A stretch of 64,000 nt of DNA from Rallus limicola (Eukaryota; Chordata; Aves; Gruiformes; Rallidae): NCBI GenBank assembly GCA_022605955.1, contig JAKCOZ010000003.1, positions 64,081,939 to 64,145,938 of the forward strand, read 5' to 3'. The position numbers and the translations under genes were made by a program. The notes under the pieces were generated by a model that ran no database searches, was not told the DNA's origin, and saw nothing but the letters and a program-made list of their open reading frames with translations. Below, piece by piece: positions 55,949 through 64,000 of this stretch; the first letter of the stretch is position 1; each line of letters opens with the position of its first letter.

Positions 55949-58597
55949 TTTTTAAATCTGGGGCATCTCTTTTGCACACCACGGAAAGTCTGTAGGTTAA
56001 TTTTTGTCTACTAAAACATTTTGAGCTGCAAGTCATTATCGAGGTGATTTATGGCAGCTGCTCTACTGCCAATCTTAACACAGTATTTTTCTTATTACTT
56101 AATTGTTCTACTAGTGCTTTAGCTATTAGTTTCTTAGTTCTGAAAATAGGAAACAGGAGTTTTCTATTACAGATGCTTGGCTAATTAGTTCAGAGTCTGT
56201 CTAATGGGGACTATTAAAAATGCAAATAAGGAGTGATCAAATAGCGCAAAGTTTTGTCCTGACAGAGTATAGCAATAAGTTTCTGCCAAAATAAATACAT
56301 AAAATGATGGAAGAGAATCAGGCTTTAGATGGCACCTTTAACTATAAAGGGGATAGCGCAAAGATAACATGGATGAAAGCCAAATACCTTGTGACATTTA
56401 AATTTGGACATAGCTGTAAAAATATACCTTGGGGGAGAAGCTGGGGTGGGGAATCCTGCAGTAACTGTATGGTAAAGCATAAAGAACAGTAAGTCAGTGT
56501 TTCTCTGATCTGATCTGATTCATAAAACATCAAAGGAATAGGCCATGAAAAACCTCACATTTTTTATCACTTCATTATATAAACATGTACATGCATGTAA
56601 ACAAGAAAAGAAGCAAGGTGCTATGAGGAACAACAATCATTCATAGTTTAGTCTATATTTATTTTTTTATAAGCTGAAAACCATTGTAGCAACTCTGCAC
56701 AAGTTGCCTCACAGCCTTTAGGAGATACAGTCTTTGAATTAAAAAAAAGTTTGAAAAAGCTAGCAAAAATGACCTAAAAATTAGACCTGTAACTTTCATG
56801 ATGCAGAGAATATACTTTCAGCATTCACCACTTTCAGTGTCCCAACAAAAAGAGGAAGAAGCAGAAGTTAACGGAGTAGGAGGCAAATCATATTTGCAAT
56901 TCAAATTAACAAATATTACTATAATATTATTCACCTTAGTTAATGCTACAAACATGACGACCTTTGTGGACTTCTATGTGTTAATTAACTTAGACAATGA
57001 ACGTTGTAGAATTTATACATTATGAATTGTCCAGAAAATAAATGGTATCAATCAGATGTCCTGCAAGATTTCCTGACTATATATTTCAGCATTACTTTTC
57101 CTTAAAAAACAAAATTCTAAATCAGAAGGAAGTCACTACAGAAGAAGAGAAAGGGTCTATAAATGGAAAATTCTCAACGGCACTATGGCTAGCCTGGAAG
57201 AAAATCTCAAAGGAAGAAGTAGGACTGCTAATAGATAGAATGAATCTTTGTAGTAATTTGGGAGTATTTGTATCTTTGTTTCAGAGAGATTTATCTCACC
57301 TTTGATTACAGCTTCATCTAGGTCTCCTCACTCTTAGTCCATTATGGAGATGCCTCGTTATTGACTCCCATGCTATTAGGAAAAATGTTTTGACATCTTT
57401 CCCTTATCTTCCTTTCTGCTATGCTCCACATAAATCCCAGACTAATGTTTTACTTCTCAGTGGTCCTTTATTTGTTCCCTATTATTGTTCCCACTGATCG
57501 TAGGGTTTTACTGATTTCCTCCTCCCAGTACTACAGCGGGATTGTCATTTACATGACTGTCATACGCTGAAACCTCAGGGCCAAATTCCTGCCCATTAGC
57601 AAGCTGCCTTGTCCTATTTAAAAAAGGCTTTTGGTGTCCTGCCTGTCTTCTAAATAGGCCTCTTGCTGGCTGTAGCTCCTGTTGGAAGTGTATCTCTCTG
57701 TGCTGATTAGAGCCCAGACTGAACATTTGCTAGGGAGGTCCAAGACAAACTTCTTTATGCACAGGGTAAGTCATGCATAAGATTGGATCCCAAAGGCACC
57801 AGTACAATCAGCAATAGTTTATATACAAGTTAAACAAACACTCTGAAGGGAAAAGGCTTTACCGGGTATAAACATGAGCAGCTAACTACACTCATGACCT
57901 TCTTTTCTTATAAAATGTTAGTCTTCAGCTGTGGTCATGAGCTAAGTGACTTTGCCTTCAAGACTTTTCCTTGCGTGTCCCTCTGGATTATTTGGGTGAT
58001 TTCTGTTGAAACTAAAGAAATGGATCTGGTGGATTTGGGTGGAAAGGTCTGTAATGAGCAAGCTGTTCCCTCTGGAGATCATAAATGCTTCTCTAACTCC
58101 AAAAAGGCATATGGTGGCTTTCATAGGGGACATGACCTGCATTCACATAACAGTGTTTAGCATGCCATCATCTTTCTCTCAATTCTTCCTGTTAAAGCTC
58201 TTCTACTCTGTTTACATTTCTCTGTGTACACACACATATAAGGAAATGTGCTGAATAACTTGACAGTAAGTAACTAACACACTTCAGAAAGGAAACAGTT
58301 CAGAATAAGCAGAAAAGAAATTCAAACTCTGTGTCCACATACTGTATCTTACGGGCTACCCTGAGAGGAGAAGCTTTTGCTCTCTCTGGTTTTAATCACA
58401 AGTCCCAGTGGGGAGCTAGGAAAACTTCTGTAACAAAAGTTTCCTGTGCACTGCCATATCTTCATGAAAAATTTCAGTTTTGATGATTCATCATTTTCAC
58501 ACACACACAAAAAACACATTGTGTTGAAAGATTTCTGACCAGCCCTAGTAATGAATCCATCTGCTGCAGTCAGCGAACACAATTATGAGACAAATCA
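55949..58597. other. AT-rich non-coding DNA
   Basis: No gene or transposon is recognised. The open frame on the minus strand near 57508-57726 overlaps repeat-free sequence and lacks domain content. Confidence 0.4.
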
Positions 58598-58646
58598 CCC
58601 ATCTTCAACGGCAAAGCTGAGAATAGAACCCAGGAATATTTTTTCA
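58598..58646 (-). repeat. MIR-like SINE scrap
   Basis: GGCAAAGCTGAGAATAGAACCCAGGAAT on the plus strand resembles the complement of the tRNA-related GGGTTC...CAGCTCTGCCA segment of MIR-type SINEs. It is about 50 nt, directly before a purine-rich tract. Confidence 0.4.
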
Positions 58647-58647
58647 C

Positions 58648-58706
58648 TAAAAAAAAAAGAAAAAAAGAAAAAAAGGAAGAAGAAAAAAAAAAAAAAGATG
58701 AGAAAA
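58648..58706. repeat. A-rich (AAAAAG)n tract
   Basis: A runs broken by single or paired G. It extends through a chance frame that would encode polylysine. Confidence 0.85.
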
Positions 58707-58821
58707 AGCACAGCCTGTTATCTTTTGATCTTAAGGGGCTTTTTTTACTATCCTTTATTAGTAGATCACTTATTCTAGTCTCCTAGGCATGGCCCAGCTG
58801 CAAGAGACAGACAGGATCTTA

Positions 58822-58862
58822 CACCCACACACAGATACACACAGAGAAAAAGAGAGAGAGAA
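58822..58862. repeat. (CA)n to (GA)n short compound repeat
   Basis: CACCCACACACAGATACACACAG followed by GAGAAAAAGAGAGAGAGA. Confidence 0.75.
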
Positions 58863-59377
58863 TCTATGTATGTCCTTTGCCTACTCTGTGATCATTAAAA
58901 ATCTGATACCACTCCGTTCAAGAAAGAGGGTTAGACCCCACCTGCTAGTCATTCTGCCCAGGTATCTGCTAAACACTGTCTTCTTTATTCTCTGTAGTAA
59001 GGCTAGGTAGCTGTTATACACCTGCTGTGCTCTGCACAAGAGACGGCTGCATATGAATGGGCAGCGAATTGCTCTTCCTTTGTGTCTGGTCTACCTTACA
59101 ATGCATCAGTGTGAAAGCCCATTGCTACTGAAAATGATAAGAAAGTAAAGAATGTTATTGAAAGATCAAACCTGAGGCCAGATTTTGCCTGAAGACTCAA
59201 CTGCTTTATGAGCAAAACACCGAGGTTCAGGTAATCGATGTTCAATGTCCATTTCTACCTCAGATTTCTTTCAGTCCTCTGGGGACACCATTTAATTTAG
59301 CTGTTTGCTGTAAAACAAAGATTGTGCTCATTCTGCCTCTACCCTCCAGCTTCTCCCTGGTCTTCTCTACTTACACT

Positions 59378-59470
59378 GTAAGATCTTCAAGTCAGGGAAT
59401 TTAATGTGTTTGTACAGCACCTCGCACATGGGGACCCGTCTCCCACCTGGGGCCTCTACACATCACAAAA
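59378..59470 (+). repeat. Ancient amniote SINE/LINE tail
   Basis: CTGTAAGATCTTCAAGTCAGGGA, then TGTGTTTGTACAGCACCTCGCACATGGGGACC and CTGGGGCCTC, matches in order the tail of an old amniote SINE/LINE family (TGTAA-CTC-GGGCAGGGA ... GTTTGTACAG-GCCTAGCACAATGGGG ... GGGGC). The exact Repbase family is uncertain (MIR/L2-related). Confidence 0.55.
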
Positions 59471-59637
59471 CCCACACAGCAACCATTTGGAAGTGAGAGT
59501 TTAAACACAGAAGTTGGCATTCCTTGCACCAGCGTACATAGAGTTAACCCCTTCAAATACCCTTCTCCTTCCCTCTCAGAAATACAGATATTCCACTGCA
59601 CTACATCTAACATTTGGGGATGGTGTGGAAACCAGGT

Positions 59638-59660
59638 AAAAAAAAAAAAAAAATTAAAAA
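59638..59660. repeat. A-rich tract
   Basis: A run of 15-16 A, a short break, and a further A run. Confidence 0.8.
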
Positions 59661-60232
59661 AAGAAGATAAATAATAACAGGGCAGATTCCACCTGCCTGG
59701 ATTTCTCCATGGGAATGAGCGATCTGACAATTATAGACTTCAGGTGTTTTGAGAAGTCATCTTTCCAATCTGCTGCCAGGGGGAAAAAGACTAGTTCTGA
59801 TCTAATATCTAGACAGTCTGAGTTATTTTTGTCCTTGAAGCCTAATAGTGGGTTATTGGTAATTATAGGGGAGAGAAAAACAAACGAAAAAAACTCTCAA
59901 CAAACTAGAAAAATGGGTGGCTTGTCTTATTTATTCCCCATTCAGCTCTATGGAAACATGGGGTACCTATTTCATAAAGTACCACTTCAAGGAGACGTTA
60001 CATCTATTATGATTTCAAATTAAAAGATGCCTGTTCTATGACACATTGTTTATATTTCTTAATCTTAATATCTATATTATTGTTGTAATTTCTGAATGGC
60101 TGTAGAAAGCCATTACAACACTGCCCAGAGAAATAAACCCTGTGTTACACTGCAGTGCCGTGCTCTCAGAGAAGGTAGGGAGATATCCCTACTAGAAAAG
60201 GGGAAACCCAAAAATGAAAGCCAGGAACAGAT

Positions 60233-60342
60233 GGGAGAAAGAAGAGGAACTGAAAGGAATAGAAGGGAAAAAAGAGGGAGGTCGGAAGGGAGAAGGAAGA
60301 AAAAAAAGGGGAAAAAAAAAAGGACTAGAGACAGGAGTGGGA
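60233..60342. repeat. Purine-rich (GA/AG) tract, 110 nt
   Basis: Almost pure purine on the plus strand, with GGGAAAAAAGAGGGAGG and AAAAAAAGGGG runs. It gives a spurious lysine/arginine-rich frame. Confidence 0.85.
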
Positions 60343-60451
60343 GAACAAGATCACCAATGTCCTGCAGGAACTTGGGATGCCTCAGTAAAACCTTTTAATA
60401 TAATATCTTCAAAATGTATTTAGGTATAGGACCGAGTGAAGCGTACAAAGA

Positions 60452-60510
60452 GGCTACTTAAGAGCACCAATGGCTACTTAAGAGCACCACTGCTTACTCA
60501 AGCAAACTGG
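60452..60510 (+). repeat. 20-nt tandem repeat, 2-3 copies
   Basis: GGCTACTTAAGAGCACCAAT (60452-60471) and GGCTACTTAAGAGCACCACT (60472-60491) differ at one base. A third, diverged unit (GCTTACTCAAGCAAACTGG) follows. Confidence 0.85.
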
Positions 60511-60852
60511 AACAGGCATCAGCCTTCTGAGTCCCTTGCTGAAAAGTAAGAGGGAGAACAAGAGTGACAATTAACAAACAGTAAAAAGAAAAGCACAATT
60601 TATAACTCTTTTTAAGGCTTTTATGACAGATCACTACAAGTCACAGGTAACACAAACCTATTGGAACCTCTGGAAAGGCTAGGGAAGGGACAAGGGAGGA
60701 TAAGTACAGGTCTGAGAGAGCTGGTGGATTCTTCACTGATCTTGATTTCAATGGAAATAAATAAGCCCCTTTGTCATTACAACAAATCCTTTATACCAAA
60801 CATTTCAAAGGAAGAATGGGAAGGGAGAAAGGTGTAATAGGATAGGGAAGAA

Positions 60853-60885
60853 GAATGTGGGAGGAATGTGGGAGGAATGAGGGGG
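60853..60885 (+). repeat. 11-nt tandem repeat, 3 copies
   Basis: GAATGTGGGAG twice, then GAATGAGGGGG. Confidence 0.8.
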
Positions 60886-61871
60886 ATGAGTAGGATGCTA
60901 TGGAATTTAGACATGGTGGAGATTCCAGATTTCAAGTAGTCAGCAGAGGGCTCTAGCAAGGAAATCTGGTCTCCAGCCTGATTTAGTTGCAGAGATACTG
61001 CAATTATTTGCTGAGCTGCCTGGCATTGTTTTGAACTATCTCTGAAACCAGTGGCATTCAGGGCAAATTACATCTAATTTTCTGTACAAATTACTGAACT
61101 ATCAGACCCAGAAAATGTGTTTATTAAAAATCAGAGGCATAGGCATGGGTCACATCTTTGTGGCACCAGATAATCAGAGAGAGACTAAGCCCACTAATAT
61201 GGACAAATTGCATTTGATTTTTCATGCTGGAAAAGTAACCAATAGGGGTTCCTTTATCCTTGCTTTCACTGTCCTGAAGTGTGTGTGGCCCAGAAGGGGG
61301 TGCTTGCCTATTCCAGTGCTATTGATTTATTTGGGGACCTCAGTCATTGACCCACACTCATGATTAGGACTGAGTAAACATTTCTCTAAATTTGTAACTC
61401 ATGATGTTTCGTAGCAATGGAGAAGTAAGTAAAAAGAACTGGGATCAAGCTGGGAGAAAAATGACTCTTCAGGAATCTCTTCTTTCACCTTGCAGTGGAA
61501 ATTCAAGAGTCCTTGATGTGACAGAGGTATGAGGACAGGCAATGAGAGACATTTTGGAATTTATAGAGTTGTTTAGGGAGGGACTGATGTTGAAACACAT
61601 GCAATGCTGCTGAGAGCAGATCTTCTGTTATCCAGCTAATCTGTCTTGTTTCTTCTGTAAAATGGGATAGGAGAGAGGTTTGTTCATTTGTTCATTTACT
61701 GTTTTGTGTCAGTTGATTTTGAAATTTAAAAGGTCAACATATCTGTTTACACTAGCAAACAAAGTTGAACTTGATAACTTGGTGTTGAGCTTTGGTGGAA
61801 GGTTTCACTTTAAGGAGAGCACAGGGTCTGATTTTTTTTCCCTCTCCTATACAGGGGAGAATCAGTTTGCT

Positions 61872-61930
61872 TGGGTTTTTTTTTTTGGTTGTTTTTGTTT
61901 GTTTGTTTGTTTTCTTGTTTTGATTTGGTT
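61872..61930. repeat. T-rich (GTTT)n tract
   Basis: GGGTTTTTTTTTTTTGG, then GTTTGTTTGTTTGTTTTC and related units. Confidence 0.85.
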
Positions 61931-63670
61931 TCTGACAAATTTCTTTAACATACTTTTTAAGGAAATGATAAAATCATGACTTGTGAGGTAATTCACAAAG
62001 TCTTTATCCCTGAACATTTCTACATAAGTACAGAAATTTGAGTTAGACATAAACAGAATATTAGTTAGGAACAACACCCTCCCACCTCCCCACCATATAT
62101 GGATGGTGATGGTACCCATAACTACTCAAACAGAATTAAATGAGTCTCTGTTGTAGATACAAACCCCAATAATTTAAAAAGTATTTTTTACTTCAGAAAA
62201 GAAAGTATGAAGGACTCATTCATTCTAACTCTTCCTGTCCTAAATGTATGGAGATCCAAGTTGTGTTTGCATGTACCAAGTCAACTAATTAATTGAACCT
62301 TTGTTACAGACCTAGACTGCATATATATATATACGATTATAATTTCATTGGAAATTAATTAGGCTGCATAGGCTCATGTTGCTTTGTTAATATCTAGCTT
62401 AAATATATGATCTCATCTGGAATATTATTCTATTAAGAACTAACTGATCTCTTTTGTGCAAGAAACTTATCACAGTGCAAGCTCCCCATTCTTTAATGCT
62501 GTATTTCTAGCTATGAATTATATTTTTCAGGTAAAATTAGTTAAGTGCTAGTAATAGCATTTGGAATGGAAAATCTGTGGACAAAATTTTCCATATGAAA
62601 ATGGAAGAATATTTTCTGAAAAGACCAAATGCTCTTAAGTGATAATTTGTAGAAAAAGTGGAAAGATAAATCACAAACTATAGCGTTTATGAAGAAAAGG
62701 ATGTAGAGAGTTGGTTTTTCTTAAGTTTCATCTCAACTTCATTATAAAAGGATAAACTTTCAACTGGGAATGCAATTTTCCCCTGTAGCATGGTGCCAAA
62801 TAATTATATGGATCACTGTATAATTACATATATACAAGGTTCTCCTAAAAAGCTTGATTTATTCAGAATTGTAAAGCCTATGCTTTTGATTCTAAAAGGT
62901 CTTTGTTTCAATACCCACTTACGTAATAGCTGCCATCCTTGGCTGACATTTAAGGCTTGAACTAGATACAGTCGAGCTGAAAGTGTAAACTGTTGTAGCT
63001 TAAACACAAATTCCAGGGTTCTTTTGTTCAGGTTGGAATAGGCTCAGAGCTTCTGCAGATTGAGCACGCAAGGAAGCTTGTAGCACTCAAACTCCAAATA
63101 GTTATGAGTCCCCTGAACATGATTTTTGCTGGAGCAGAGTTTTATACACTCTAGGCATTCACAGCTCCTATTGGTTTACACAGATAGAATAAAAGGATAA
63201 AAATTGTTTCAGAAAATGAGAAGGATTTCAACTCTTTCTTTTGTTTTGTTTTGCTTTTAACAGTAATTGTGTGTAGACCACATATCTGACTTCTGAGCAT
63301 TCCAAAAATTGTTATTTTTTTGTGATTTTTTGTTTTTAATAATACCGTGTTCTCATTATCCATTTTGATCTCCCAGAGAACTTATGGTACTGACATGACC
63401 TATAACAGCTGACTTGAAGCATTTTTTCTCTACTGGAGTTGATTGTGGTCACTGCTTGAAGTGCAGCTACTCTGATGACTGAATGCTAGAACACATGTAG
63501 GTATCAGAAGAAAATATTTTGAAGAGAGAAGTGTTCCAGGAAAGTCCCCTTTGGCAAACAGTCACGTCATGTAAGTCAATAGTTCAGTATTTTTGCTGGA
63601 TCCTTCAGGTATGCAAAAGTTTAGTTTCTTTCAAGCAGTTACTAACTTTTTCTCATCTTGTTTGCTTATT

Positions 63671-63730
63671 AAAAAAACCCAAAAAACCCAAAAACAAACC
63701 ACAAAAAAACCCACCCAAAAAACCCAAGAA
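63671..63730. repeat. A-rich (AAACCC)n tract
   Basis: AAAAAAACCC and AAAAAACCC units, then ACCACAAAAAAACCCACCC. It is the reverse-complement type of the tract at 17934-17980. Confidence 0.85.
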
Positions 63731-64000
63731 AGTCTAGTTCTAGATGATAGAAATCTTCTCTTTCTAAAACATATTATAACTAAAACTGTTATGATCCTGG
63801 GAATGACACTATCAACGCTTAGGAGACTGTATTACCCACTTATCTGAAGCATGCCTTCCTGGAAACATGACTTGCCATATAACCTGGCTTTCTGTAATAT
63901 GGTAAGTAGTGTACAGACAAAATCTAAGATTTCAGTTGTTATTTATGTAATTCTTGGTCATGATATAGGTAGGAGTACTGTCACACTTAGTTTAGTTGAG

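Larger units (their letters stand above)
60886..64000. other. AT-rich non-coding DNA
   Basis: No gene is supported. T/G tract at 61872-61930, short (TA)n at about 62319-62333, A/C tract at 63671-63730. The window ends in unremarkable sequence. Confidence 0.45.

Noticed and set aside
60096..60423. Lysine/arginine-rich open frames
   Set aside because: Translation of a purine tract.
61640..61675. MIR-like TCTGTAAAATGGGATAG
   Set aside because: Only one short word matches, which is not enough to call an element.
1..64000. CRISPR arrays, operons, phage or plasmid modules
   Set aside because: No regularly spaced repeats, dense coding or bacterial signals. The sequence is vertebrate.

Overview
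This window is vertebrate nuclear DNA, almost certainly from a bird. The evidence is the repeat content. There are several CR1 LINE copies of the avian type, with 3' ends built from short ATTCTATG-type octamers. There are solo LTRs of avian endogenous-retrovirus families, and frequent (GTTT)n/(GGTTT)n low-complexity tracts. The sequence is AT-rich, has many stops in all frames and no operon-like structure. I cannot name the species. I found no host protein-coding exon, rRNA, tRNA or CRISPR array that I can support, so the window reads as intergenic or deep-intronic DNA, probably a gene desert on a large chromosome (inference).

Layout. 1-8.3 kb: mostly single-copy DNA with candidate conserved non-coding blocks (about 0.4-1.4 kb), an old MIR-like SINE (2.15-2.34 kb), one unexplained exon-like open frame (2.38-2.66 kb, minus) and a striking 101-nt inverted repeat (3.47-3.57 kb). 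8.31-9.33 kb: a plus-strand CR1 tail split by a younger minus-strand CR1. 13.29-13.6 kb: an old minus-strand LTR fragment. 14.49-17.08 kb: a decayed plus-strand CR1 with endonuclease and reverse-transcriptase remnants. 21.39-22.59 kb: an ERVL-type solo LTR with 5-bp target duplications and an internal tandem duplication. 25.96-26.27 kb: a minus-strand CR1 tail. 31.79-35.94 kb: the largest CR1 (ORF1 esterase tail, endonuclease, RT), split by a second solo LTR of the same family with its own target duplication. 36.2 and 41.3 kb: CR1 3'-end scraps. 44.38-44.89 kb: an old LTR of another family. 47.9-48.5 kb: an ancient CR1 and a palindromic amniote repeat. 50.95-52.08 kb: a third copy of the 21-kb LTR family, missing its 5' part and abutting a CR1 tail. 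52.7-53.85 kb: a complex, repeat-free block that may be a conserved non-coding element. 54-64 kb: unique AT-rich DNA with purine-rich tracts, small tandem repeats and ancient SINE tails.

Nothing here forms a working gene system. All transposon reading frames are truncated, and most carry stops or lost catalytic residues. The inner CR1 at 8.6-9.1 kb keeps the longest clean frame. What the window records best is insertion history: CR1 into CR1, LTR into CR1, and an LTR joined to a CR1. I see no convincing undescribed system. The strongest unexplained items are the near-perfect hairpin at 3474-3574, the exon-like frame at 2378-2662, and the repeat-free candidate regulatory blocks.
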